Source of the DNA: JAAUQA01 sp036351435
GTDB taxonomy: Bacteria; Pseudomonadota; Gammaproteobacteria; Competibacterales; Competibacteraceae
Direction of reading: 5' to 3'
NCBI GenBank assembly: GCA_036351435.1
Contig: JAZBPA010000065.1
Span: forward strand, 1-64,000
Length of the DNA: 64,000 nucleotides
The translations under genes were made by a program, and so were the position numbers. Positions 1 to 6,858 of this stretch are shown in pieces. The notes below the pieces were generated by a model. That model was given only the letters and a program-made list of their open reading frames with translations, made no database searches and was not told the DNA's origin. Numbering within the stretch: the first letter of the stretch is position 1; the number at the start of each line of letters is the position of its first letter.

Positions 1-114
1 GCCAGCAATGCGATTAATGTGACCGAATTTCATTGCCTTGACTGTGGTTCAAAACGGCAAGTACGGCAGTTATTGTTGCGTGCCTGCGCCCGTAGATTAG
101 GAGCTGCAGACTGA
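1..114 (+). CDS. C-terminal end of an unidentified gene (5' truncated)
   Basis: Frame 1 is open from the window edge to a TGA at 112-114 and gives 37 residues. The tail contains a Cys-Leu-Asp-Cys-Gly motif followed by a basic Arg/Lys-rich stretch, reminiscent of half a zinc ribbon, and ends RRLGAAD. The gene starts outside the window, so its family cannot be named. It is transcribed towards the ferritin-like gene, with about 54 bases between them. It could also be a chance open frame, since 37 codons is short. The compact CxxC motif and the good spacing to the next gene favour a real C-terminus. Confidence 0.4.
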   Translation, partial: ASNAINVTEFHCLDCGSKRQVRQLLLRACARRLGAAD

Positions 115-168
115 TTGATGGATCAACGACAAGATACATTTTGAGCATAACGCTACTGGAGAAACGCT

Positions 169-630
169 ATGACCGAAGCGATCGAAAAAGAAAAAGTTCT
201 GGCTACCCTGAACAAGATTATGGAGTTCGAACTGGCCGGGGTAGTGCGTTATACCCACTACTCATTAATGGTCTATGGGTATGGCCGCATTCCAATCGTT
301 TCCTGGCTGCGAGAGCAGGCTGACGAGTCCTTGCAACACGCGCAACAGGCGGGCGAACTCATTACCCATTTAGGCGGTCATCCATCGCTAGGCATCGGTC
401 CGCTGTTGGAAACCCACCGCCACGAAATTGGCGATATTTTGCGCGAATCACTGGAACATGAGCAGGCGGCGCTTGATCATTATCATGAGTTATTAACGCT
501 TACTCAGGACCGTTCCGTGCTGGTAGAAGAGTACGCTAGGCAAATGATCGCTGCCGAGGAAGCCCATCGCGGTGAGGTTGACAAAATGCTGCGCGCACCG
601 GGTGACGTGCGGCCGTTTTCCGATCGCTAG
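169..630 (+). CDS. Ferritin-like di-iron protein (bacterioferritin family)
   Basis: A 153-residue four-helix-bundle protein, close to the usual bacterioferritin length of about 158. Candidate di-iron ligands lie in the expected order: Glu21, Glu53 with His57, Glu96 or Glu98, and Glu130 with His133 in an AAEEAH stretch. It probably oxidises and stores ferrous iron in the cytoplasm. The methionine that binds haem in classical bacterioferritin (Met52 in E. coli) is not seen near Glu53, where the sequence reads EQADESLQHA, so haem binding is doubtful. A GGAG ribosome site lies just upstream of ATG 169. The next gene is hemP, which supports a role in iron handling. It may instead be a Dps-like or catalytic ferritin-like protein. 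Confidence 0.8.
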   Translation: MTEAIEKEKVLATLNKIMEFELAGVVRYTHYSLMVYGYGRIPIVSWLREQADESLQHAQQAGELITHLGGHPSLGIGPLLETHRHEIGDILRESLEHEQAALDHYHELLTLTQDRSVLVEEYARQMIAAEEAHRGEVDKMLRAPGDVRPFSDR

Positions 631-646
631 GCAGTTGGACTGATTC

Positions 647-826
647 ATGAAAGAACCCATCAGTAGCGTGCAAATAGCCCCGTCTGTCGGCCAAATCTGC
701 AAAACGCCACAGCGTTTTGACAGCCGAGCCCTATTTCATGACGCTCAGGAGATTGTGATCATTCATGCCGGGCAAGAGTACCGGATGCGTATCACCCGTT
801 CCGGGAAGCTGATTCTGACCAAATAG
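647..826 (+). CDS. hemP: Hemin uptake protein HemP
   Basis: A 59-residue protein starting at ATG 647 and ending at TAG 824-826. The second half matches the HemP family: Ser-Arg-Ala-Leu-Phe near residue 26, then a predicted two-strand core reading VIIHAGQEYRMRITRSGKL and ending LILTK. HemP proteins are small cytoplasmic proteins of about 50-65 residues found next to haem or iron uptake genes. Their biochemical role is poorly defined, and in some bacteria HemP acts as a regulator of haem uptake. It sits 16 bases after the ferritin-like gene and before a small unknown gene, so the three may be co-transcribed. No haem receptor or ABC transporter is visible nearby. Confidence 0.85.
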   Translation: MKEPISSVQIAPSVGQICKTPQRFDSRALFHDAQEIVIIHAGQEYRMRITRSGKLILTK

Positions 827-928
827 AGCCAAACCGCATCCACTCCGGTGGACAATCCGCCAGCCACCTCACACCTTTTGGTGAAGGAAGCCAGCTTAAA
901 CGCTAGCAACAGCGAGGTGCCGCAGACC

Positions 929-1180
929 ATGAATAACCTCCTCATCACCCGGTCGACTGTGAGACTGATGCCGCAGCAGATAGAAGCTCGCGTTGCCGAA
1001 CTCATTCATGATTGCCTAAGCCAACGTTCCACGGCTATGGCGGATGCTATCGTACAGCACGTCGAACTGCTCTGTGCACATCCGGACTATAACGGTTCCT
1101 GGGAGGAGCGCTGCGCATACCGCCGCTTGGCGCGACGCTGGCGTTGCCTGGCTTGGTTGGCTGCGGATCAAGCACGGTAA
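929..1180 (+). CDS. Small protein of unknown function downstream of hemP
   Basis: An 83-residue protein from ATG 929, which has a GAGG about 11 bases upstream. A GTG at 848 in the same frame would add 27 residues but has no clear ribosome site. The protein is predicted helical, with an RVAELIHDCL stretch followed by CAHPDYNGSWEERCAYRRLARRW, split here as CAHPDYNG and ERCAYRRLARRW, and a tryptophan/alanine-rich end. I do not recognise a named family. It follows hemP by about 100 bases on the same strand, and a link with haem or iron uptake is inferred only from that position. It ends 12 bases before the end of the convergent gene. Confidence 0.6.
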   Translation: MNNLLITRSTVRLMPQQIEARVAELIHDCLSQRSTAMADAIVQHVELLCAHPDYNGSWEERCAYRRLARRWRCLAWLAADQAR

Positions 1181-1191
1181 CCCGTCAATTG

Positions 1192-1923
1192 CTAGCGCCG
1201 TTGTCTCCGCTTACGCAAAAACTCCATCAGATCGAAGTTCAAAAAGAGCTTGATCTGCGGCTGCGGCATACCGGGCTTTAGATCGACATCGTATGATAGA
1301 TTCATCCCGGGCAGAGCAAAAGGTGAAGTAATACCGCCTCCGGTCCGCCGCACCCGAAACGAGAGTCCCTCAATGCCGGGGACAGGCAGATTTTTTCCCT
1401 CGATAAATGAAAAGGCTTTTTGCCGGGTATCCTGACGCGCCAGAATTCCTGCCACCACGCCCGATGCCAACAGGGTTGTATGGGTGATTAACAATGCCTT
1501 TTCGCCCGTGTTCGCTCCATTCCAGATCGACTCGACGGTTTTCTTACCCTGTTCCTCAATATGCTTGACTCCATTCTTGACTACCGGCAACTTGCCGACC
1601 GCTTTGACCAGGTCCGACACCTCACCTGCTCTAGGTTTATCGGGTCCTTTCGCCGGCGGCTTGGCGGGCGGCGACTGCGGTTGCGGCGCCGTTAACATAC
1701 GTTGAAAACGCCAATCCTGTTCCAGTTTGCTCCAATCGGGTTGTTCAAAAAGCATAAAGGGCTTTTTCTCAATGATGAGCAACCCCAACGCTTCCATTTC
1801 CGCCCTAATTTGAGGATCCAGCTTCAGTTTAAATTCGGGATTCAATAAAGAGATGCTGCCCGCGTGCGGTGCGTTGATAACAGAAGGTTTCTTCGGTGGG
1901 TTCAGATTATAGGGGCTGCCCAT
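1192..1923 (-). CDS. Unknown protein with proline-rich linker and one membrane-like segment
   Basis: The start is placed at ATG 1923-1921 because a perfect GGAGG lies five bases upstream. The longer frame back to 2010 has no such signal. The product is 243 residues. The N-terminal third is soluble and charged (LNPEFKLKLDPQIRAEMEALG). A Pro/Ala/Lys linker follows, then a hydrophobic stretch reading LLITHTTLLASGVVAGILA, and then a glycine-rich beta-type C-terminal part ending in a basic LRKRRQRR tail. No family is recognised. The gene is divergent from the HEALH-motif gene at 2149, with a 225-base gap, and both have equally strong GGAGG ribosome sites. They may be a functional pair, for example exported or injected proteins, but this is a guess. 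Confidence 0.6.
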   Translation of the reverse strand: MGSPYNLNPPKKPSVINAPHAGSISLLNPEFKLKLDPQIRAEMEALGLLIIEKKPFMLFEQPDWSKLEQDWRFQRMLTAPQPQSPPAKPPAKGPDKPRAGEVSDLVKAVGKLPVVKNGVKHIEEQGKKTVESIWNGANTGEKALLITHTTLLASGVVAGILARQDTRQKAFSFIEGKNLPVPGIEGLSFRVRRTGGGITSPFALPGMNLSYDVDLKPGMPQPQIKLFLNFDLMEFLRKRRQRR

Positions 1924-2030
1924 AGCTGCCTCCGGGTTTGCGAGTGGTAAAAAAAGTCTGGCAATCAATTGCTTCGCGATTTTTATATTCCCTTTCCGCC
2001 TAGCGGTCAATGGCTAGCAAGCACAAATCA

Positions 2031-2050
2031 TAATTCTTCATAATTCTTCA
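2031..2050. repeat. Two-copy 10-bp tandem repeat
   Basis: The decamer taattcttca occurs twice back to back at 2031-2040 and 2041-2050, in the gap between the two divergent unknown genes. It is AT-rich and could be a slippage product or overlap the promoter area. No function can be assigned. Confidence 0.7.
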
Positions 2051-2148
2051 TCCTGCGTCCTAAATCCTCCCGGTTTCTTGCCAGCACCATCAGCTCCACA
2101 ACGTTAATCTAAGCTGGTTTTGATCATACCGAGCGGAGGAAAAAACCG

Positions 2149-2817
2149 ATGGCTTACCAAATCTGGCTGGGCAACCCTTACGAACTCCATTACAACTGGA
2201 GCAAGCTGTGCGCTGAAGTGAAAAAGTTGTTCATACCCGTGATCAATAAATTCGACGAATCCCATAAGAATCACAAACTCAACACAGTCAATTGCAACTC
2301 ACGATTTGATAAGCCAGCAATTGGTCCCAATGATTTAGTCATCTACGTCGTTCCTGCACCGAACTTCGGATTTGTCGGTGTTGATTTCGGCACCGGTGGA
2401 CGAGCTCATGCTGCTGGACTGACAATGCAGTATGGTGGCCAGGTTTGCTCGGAAGTTTATGTCAGTGATGGGCAGATCAACGGCGAAGGCGTTAAACTGC
2501 GGGTTGATCGGATGTCTAACGAACCACCGGTAATCAACGTCAAAAACAAACGAGACCCGGAACTGCTAGCCAGAGTCATCTTCCACGAAGCGTTGCATAA
2601 CTTAACGGGTTTTGGCGATCACAAATTACATAATGCATCCGGGGTCGAAATCGGCCAAGCGTCTGTCAGCGCGGCGATGGAACCATCACTAAAAGACAAA
2701 CAACTGATGGCGAATAATCTGTTAAACAAGAAAGCCAATCAATGGAAAGGTGGTTGGGAAGCACTTAATGCACGTTGGGGAGAAAAAGTACGTCCATCTA
2801 AACCCCAGAATCCGTGA
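2149..2817 (+). CDS. Unknown protein with HEALH metalloprotease-like motif
   Basis: A 222-residue protein from ATG 2149, with GGAGG at 2135-2139. Residues 146-150 read HEALH and are followed by NLTGFGDH, which resembles the HExxH zinc site of metallopeptidases with a possible third ligand at Asp157 or His158. The spacing is one residue longer than in standard metzincins. The first half is beta-rich (LVIYVVPAPNFGFVGVDFG), and there is no signal peptide. The C-terminus is basic and rich in Lys, Asn and Trp. No named family is recognised. The pairing with the divergent gene at 1192-1923 suggests they are used together. It could be a small zinc peptidase toxin or effector, but a fortuitous motif cannot be excluded. 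Confidence 0.6.
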   Translation: MAYQIWLGNPYELHYNWSKLCAEVKKLFIPVINKFDESHKNHKLNTVNCNSRFDKPAIGPNDLVIYVVPAPNFGFVGVDFGTGGRAHAAGLTMQYGGQVCSEVYVSDGQINGEGVKLRVDRMSNEPPVINVKNKRDPELLARVIFHEALHNLTGFGDHKLHNASGVEIGQASVSAAMEPSLKDKQLMANNLLNKKANQWKGGWEALNARWGEKVRPSKPQNP

Positions 2818-2950
2818 TCCAGCGTTCGTAATCATAGCGTACTCAATTGATAATTTGGCAGTCGCTGCGTACCATCTCAAGCAAGGCCGTAGTATTCAGC
2901 TGTGGCCCCCACATTCAACCCTCCGATGATGAAGAAGAGATGATTATGCG

Positions 2951-3715
2951 ATGAACTATGCCCGCGCCGCTGCCGCTAGCCTGCGCACCTTGACGGAACA
3001 TGCGCCGCGCGTGCACTGCATCACTAATTTAGCCGCATCCGCGTACACAGCGAACCTTCTGCTCGCTGTAGGCGCTATCCCGAGTTTATCGCTCTCTCCT
3101 ACGGAACTGGCCAGCTTTGTGGGCAGGGCGGACGGTCTGTGCATCAACCTCGGCACATTGGACGAACAACGCCGACAAGCCATTGGGCTGGCCCTGGAAA
3201 CCGCTGCCATTTACGGTAAACCCTGGGTGCTTGATCCGGTACTGGTGGATGTCTCCCCGGAACGGTGTCGTTACGCGCAAACCTTGCTGGCCCAAGGTCC
3301 CACAATCATTCGTGGCAATCGTGCTGAAATCGAAGCGCTGGCCGAACGGGAAGAGCAAGCCGCTGAACAATTGGCTATTAAATGCAACGCGGTTGTTGCG
3401 CAGACCGGATCGGTGGATTTGATTACCGACGGTTATCGCCGTATTGAGATCGCTAACGGCCATCCGCTAATGAGCCGGGTAACCGGCCTGGGATGCGCCG
3501 GTTCCGCTTTGATTGCGGCGTTTCTGGCCGTCGTCGAGGACGGGTACGCTGCCGCAACCCAGGCATTGCTCAGTTTGGGAGTGGCTGGCGAACAAGCGGC
3601 TCTGCAAGTAACCGGACCCGGCAGTTTTCAATGGGCTATTCTGGATGAACTGTACCGGCTTGACGAATCCCTGCTCGAACAACAAGGCAAAGTGCGCGAA
3701 ATAGCGCTTGGCTGA
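2951..3715 (+). CDS. thiM: Hydroxyethylthiazole kinase ThiM
   Basis: A 254-residue protein, near the usual length of about 262. It phosphorylates 4-methyl-5-(2-hydroxyethyl)thiazole for thiamine salvage. Family features are visible: the N-terminal VHCITNLAASAYTANLLLAVGA stretch (shown in part: CITNLAASAYTANLLL), which corresponds to the conserved thiazole-binding region, then KPWVLDPVLVDVS, an IIRGNRAEIEAL segment, VAQTGSVDLITDG and the C-terminal ATP-site region VTGLGCAGSALIAAF, in which Cys replaces a residue often Thr or Ser. No thiE or thiD follows, and no TPP riboswitch is recognisable in the 130 bases upstream. The stop codon lies about 25 bases before the TRAP protein start, so co-transcription is likely. 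Confidence 0.9.
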   Translation: MNYARAAAASLRTLTEHAPRVHCITNLAASAYTANLLLAVGAIPSLSLSPTELASFVGRADGLCINLGTLDEQRRQAIGLALETAAIYGKPWVLDPVLVDVSPERCRYAQTLLAQGPTIIRGNRAEIEALAEREEQAAEQLAIKCNAVVAQTGSVDLITDGYRRIEIANGHPLMSRVTGLGCAGSALIAAFLAVVEDGYAAATQALLSLGVAGEQAALQVTGPGSFQWAILDELYRLDESLLEQQGKVREIALG

Positions 3716-3740
3716 TCTACCTACCTATCAGGCGAAATCA

Positions 3741-4823
3741 ATGACTGCTTATCCTATGAATCGGCGGGGCTTTATGGCTTTGACGGGAGCCTTGGTGGCG
3801 GCTCCGCTGACCACTGTAGCGGCTGAAAAGCCCGCCTTTGAATGGAAAATGGTCACTTCCTGGCCCAAAAACAGCCCTGGACCCGGTCTCACTGCTGAGC
3901 GACTGGCCCAGCGGATCAACATCATGAGCGGCGGACGGTTGCTGGTCAAAGTTTACGGTGCGGGTGAATTGGTGCCTGCATTGGAAGTGTTCGATGCCGT
4001 ATCGCGCGGTACGGCGGAACTCGGCCATACCGCATCCTTCTTCTGGCGCGGCAAGATTCCGGCCAGTGTGTTTTTTACTACCGTACCGTTTGGCTTGATT
4101 GCGGCTGAGCATGCCGCCTGGATTGATCACGGCGGTGGCCAAGCACTCTGGGAAGAATTGTACGGCGATTTCGGCCTGCTACCCTTCATGGCGGGTAATA
4201 CCGGAATGGGAATGGGCGGTTGGTTCAAACGCGAGATCAACAGCCTAGCGGATTTAAAGGGACTCAAATATCGAATACCCGGTCTCGGCGGCGAGGTATT
4301 AAAACGCTTGGGGGCAACCACAGTTACCCTGCCCCCCGGTGAGATTTTCTCGGCGCTGCAAGCGGGCGTTGTGGATGGCGCCGAATGGGTTGGTCCCTGG
4401 AGTGATATGGCGCTGGGTTTATATAAAGCTGCGCCTTACTACTACTGGCCTGGATTCCATGAACCCAACGGCACGGGGGAATGTTTAGTTCACCGCCAAA
4501 GTTGGGCGAAATTGCCTGCTGATTTACAGGCCATCGTCAGTAATGCTTGCGCCGTGGAACATGCCTATTCACTGGCGGAAGCCGAGTGGCAGAATGCGGA
4601 AGCCGTGGAACTGCTGGTACGTCAACACGGTGTTAAAATCCGCGCCTTTCCACAAGATGTCATCACTGCTGCTCTTAGTGCCGCCAGCGAGGTACTCGCT
4701 GAGTTCGGCCAGGGCGATGCCATTAGCCGCCGCATTTATCAATCCTATGAGGCGGCTCGGCAACGAGTTATAGGTTGGTCCCAAATCTCCACGCTGGCTC
4801 TGTTGAAAGCACGTGCGGAGTAA
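3741..4823 (+). CDS. TRAP transporter solute-binding protein (DctP family), Tat-exported
   Basis: The start is taken at ATG 3741. A TTG at 3708 inside the end of thiM is less likely, and ATG 3756 is also possible. The N-terminus carries a twin-arginine motif in MNRRGFMALTGALVAAP, with cleavage probably after TVAA, so the protein should be exported folded. The mature part (FEWKMVTSWPKNSPGPG, then RLAQRINIMSGGRLLVKVYG) is typical of DctP-type periplasmic binding proteins. These bind small carboxylates or related anions and deliver them to a DctQM permease driven by sodium. Family features include an arginine in the GLKYRIPG region and the LQAGVVDGAEWVGP segment. No dctQ or dctM gene lies nearby, so it is an orphan here. 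The ligand is unknown. Confidence 0.85.
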   Translation: MTAYPMNRRGFMALTGALVAAPLTTVAAEKPAFEWKMVTSWPKNSPGPGLTAERLAQRINIMSGGRLLVKVYGAGELVPALEVFDAVSRGTAELGHTASFFWRGKIPASVFFTTVPFGLIAAEHAAWIDHGGGQALWEELYGDFGLLPFMAGNTGMGMGGWFKREINSLADLKGLKYRIPGLGGEVLKRLGATTVTLPPGEIFSALQAGVVDGAEWVGPWSDMALGLYKAAPYYYWPGFHEPNGTGECLVHRQSWAKLPADLQAIVSNACAVEHAYSLAEAEWQNAEAVELLVRQHGVKIRAFPQDVITAALSAASEVLAEFGQGDAISRRIYQSYEAARQRVIGWSQISTLALLKARAE

Positions 4824-4948
4824 TTTCCGAGTTCATGGCAGGCGGTCAATTAACAGCTTGACCACCGATCACATTGGGAAACAAGGTATTCAGTGAAGAA
4901 ATTGCCGAAGCCTGTTCCAGTCCCGTTATCTCATCCAAATCTGACTGT

Positions 4949-4977
4949 TTGGCAACCATTACCAGAATGACTATAAT
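4949..4977 (+). promoter_or_regulatory. Sigma-70 promoter of the hipBA-type operon
   Basis: TTGGCA at 4949-4954 and TATAAT at 4972-4977 are separated by exactly 17 bases, a near-consensus promoter 85 bases before hipB. Downstream, the 7-mer gcctaat occurs at 4993-4999 and 5021-5027, and CCGGT/ACCGG half-sites flank the second copy. These are candidates for autoregulatory binding by the HTH antitoxin. Confidence 0.65.
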
Positions 4978-5061
4978 ATTGGTCTTTAATTTGCCTAATG
5001 ATTAATATGCCGGTCACTGAGCCTAATACCGGTAAGCTAGCCTTCAGACTGAATAGCAGAC

Positions 5062-5394
5062 ATGGCAAAACCGCGCACCTTTTCCAAATACGCCCAGGAA
5101 GCTGCCGTTCTGATGGGCAAGCAGATCAAGCTGGGGCGCAAGCAGCGTCAATGGACAGAGAAGAATCTCGCTGAACGCGCAGGAATCTCCAGAGCCACAC
5201 TGCAACAAATCGAAAATGGTGAGATGAGTTGCGCCATCGGCTTAGTCTTCGAAGTCGCCACTCTGGTCGGTGTCAACTTGTTTGATCAGGACAAACTTCC
5301 TCTAGCAACACATATTGAGCAAACACGCGACAAAATTGCGTTGCTACCGCAACGTATCAAAACCAAGACAAAGGTGATTTACGATGACTTCTAG
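5062..5394 (+). CDS. hipB: HipB-like antitoxin, XRE-family helix-turn-helix
   Basis: A 110-residue protein with one helix-turn-helix at about residues 25-80: LGRKQRQWTEKNLAERAGIS, then RATLQQIENGEMSCAIGLVFEVATLVGV in two parts (RATLQQIENGE and GLVFEVATLVGV). It should bind the operator of its own operon and neutralise the downstream HipA-type kinase. The C-terminal part is basic and ends KTKVIYDDF. Its last codons overlap the hipA start by 11 bases, which implies translational coupling. A strong promoter lies 85 bases upstream. The N-terminus is longer than in E. coli HipB (88 residues). The neighbouring kinase makes the assignment firm. Confidence 0.85.
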   Translation: MAKPRTFSKYAQEAAVLMGKQIKLGRKQRQWTEKNLAERAGISRATLQQIENGEMSCAIGLVFEVATLVGVNLFDQDKLPLATHIEQTRDKIALLPQRIKTKTKVIYDDF

Positions 5395-6643
5395 CCATTT
5401 CAAAGAAGCCTTTGTCTGGATATGGCTGCCGGATGAAATCGAGCCGGTCGTGGCTGGGAGGCTAGAAGCAGAAAACAACAATATCCTGTTTAACTACGGT
5501 AAGAGCTACCTCGAACGTAGCAGAGACATCAAGCCTGCGATGTCGATTTATGAGCCGGAATTGCCGTTGCAGGCTGGAGTCTTGCCTCTGCCCGAGGGCT
5601 TGAGTATGCCCGGTTGTATCCGCGATGCCGCGCCCGATGCGTGGGGACGACGCGTTATTATCAACAAAATGATAGGGCTCAAGGGCACAAGCACCGATAC
5701 GGCCGAGCTGGATGAATTGACATACTTGCTGGAATCCGGTTCTGATCGTATTGGTGCGCTCGACTTTCAACGCTCACCATCCGAGTATGTACCCCGTGCC
5801 GTGAACAATGTAAGCATGGAGGAGCTGCTTGAATCCGCTGAACGGGTAGAGCAAGGTGTACCGCTCACGCCGGAACTGGATCAAGCATTATTCCATGGCA
5901 GTTCTATCGGCGGTGCGCGCCCCAAAGCCCTGATCGGAGATCAAGGCAAAAAGTACGTCGCCAAATTTTCCTCCAGCACTGACCTGTATAGCGTTGTCAA
6001 AGCCGAATTCATAGCCATGAAGCTGGCGGCTCTTGCAGGGCTAAACGTTGCACCTGTCGAACTGGCCAGGGTGGCTAATAAGGATGTACTACTCATTGAG
6101 CGTTTTGACCGAATACCCACCGATCAGGGCTGGGCACGCAAAGCTATGGTCTCCGCGCTCACGCTATTTGGCCTGGATGACATGATGGCGCGCTATGCGA
6201 GCTATGAAACATTTGCCGAGATTATCCGGCACCGTTTTGCTGATCCAAAAGCAACGCTTGAGGAAGTCTTTTCACGGCTCGTTTTTAATATTCTCTGCGG
6301 AAACACCGATGACCATGCCCGGAATCACGCGGCGTTCTGGGATGGTAAAGAACTGACGCTAACGCCAGCCTATGATATATGTCCGCAGGGCCGGACAGGC
6401 AATGAAGCATCACAGTCTATGCGGATATCCGGCGATAATAATCTCAGTCAGCTTAAATCTTGCCTGGATGCCGCCTATCACTTTCTGTTATCTGAGCAGG
6501 ATGCCCGCGCTATTTTCGACAAGCTGATCCATGGCATTGAACAACACTGGGATTGGGTGTGCGAGGAAGCCCAACTGAGCAAAGTGGATAAAAAACTGTT
6601 GTGGGGGCGGCAGTTTTTAAACTCGTTTTCAATGATTGATTAG
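5384..6643 (+). CDS. hipA: HipA-family serine/threonine kinase toxin
   Basis: A 419-residue protein, near the 440 of E. coli HipA. The N-terminal HipA_N-type domain (residues 1-110) is followed by the kinase fold. Visible elements: SSIGGARPKA (from Ser173), YVAKF with the ATP-contacting lysine, LLIERFDR, the catalytic-loop motif NTDDHARNH with Asp309 and Asp310, and the metal-binding YDICP with Asp331. Well-studied HipA phosphorylates glutamyl-tRNA synthetase and causes growth arrest. Other family members act on other tRNA synthetases, so the target here is unknown. The position of E. coli Ser150, the inactivating autophosphorylation site, appears to be Gly176, although Ser173 and Ser174 are close. 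Overlap with hipB supports a type II toxin-antitoxin pair. Confidence 0.9.
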   Translation: MTSSHFKEAFVWIWLPDEIEPVVAGRLEAENNNILFNYGKSYLERSRDIKPAMSIYEPELPLQAGVLPLPEGLSMPGCIRDAAPDAWGRRVIINKMIGLKGTSTDTAELDELTYLLESGSDRIGALDFQRSPSEYVPRAVNNVSMEELLESAERVEQGVPLTPELDQALFHGSSIGGARPKALIGDQGKKYVAKFSSSTDLYSVVKAEFIAMKLAALAGLNVAPVELARVANKDVLLIERFDRIPTDQGWARKAMVSALTLFGLDDMMARYASYETFAEIIRHRFADPKATLEEVFSRLVFNILCGNTDDHARNHAAFWDGKELTLTPAYDICPQGRTGNEASQSMRISGDNNLSQLKSCLDAAYHFLLSEQDARAIFDKLIHGIEQHWDWVCEEAQLSKVDKKLLWGRQFLNSFSMID

Positions 6644-6786
6644 TATCCCGCTGACCGCCGTATCCGCCAATCACGCAAACGCCTAAATAACAGACACCCC
6701 AGCAGAATGACGGCGATGACTAATGTCAACCCTGCGGCCAAAGCCGGATTGGCGCCGAGGAACCCGATGCCTGCCACCAGCAGCAT
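6640..6786 (-). CDS. Possible small membrane protein, in frame after the stop of the next gene
   Basis: From ATG 6786-6784 this encodes 48 residues. They comprise two hydrophobic stretches (MLLVAGIGFLGANPALA and LTLVIAVILLGCLLF) and a basic tail RRLRDWRIRRSAGY. A TTG at 6807 would add seven residues. The frame is the same as that of the upstream gene ending at 6859, and it stays open from that stop codon to here. It could therefore be an independent gene, or the membrane anchor of that protein separated by a nonsense mutation. Its stop overlaps the hipA stop on the other strand. The hydrophobic-then-basic pattern follows the positive-inside rule, which favours a real membrane peptide. Confidence 0.4.
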   Translation of the reverse strand: MLLVAGIGFLGANPALAAGLTLVIAVILLGCLLFRRLRDWRIRRSAGY

Positions 6787-6858
6787 TATCCCTAACCAAC
6801 ATACCAAGGCCGACTGCCTTATTCGGAATAATCGTGCGACGACTGCTTCGAGGTGCGA

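Noticed and set aside
2818..2950. Possible TPP riboswitch before thiM
   Set aside because: The conserved CTGAGA and ACCTGAT-type elements of the THI box were not found in this gap.
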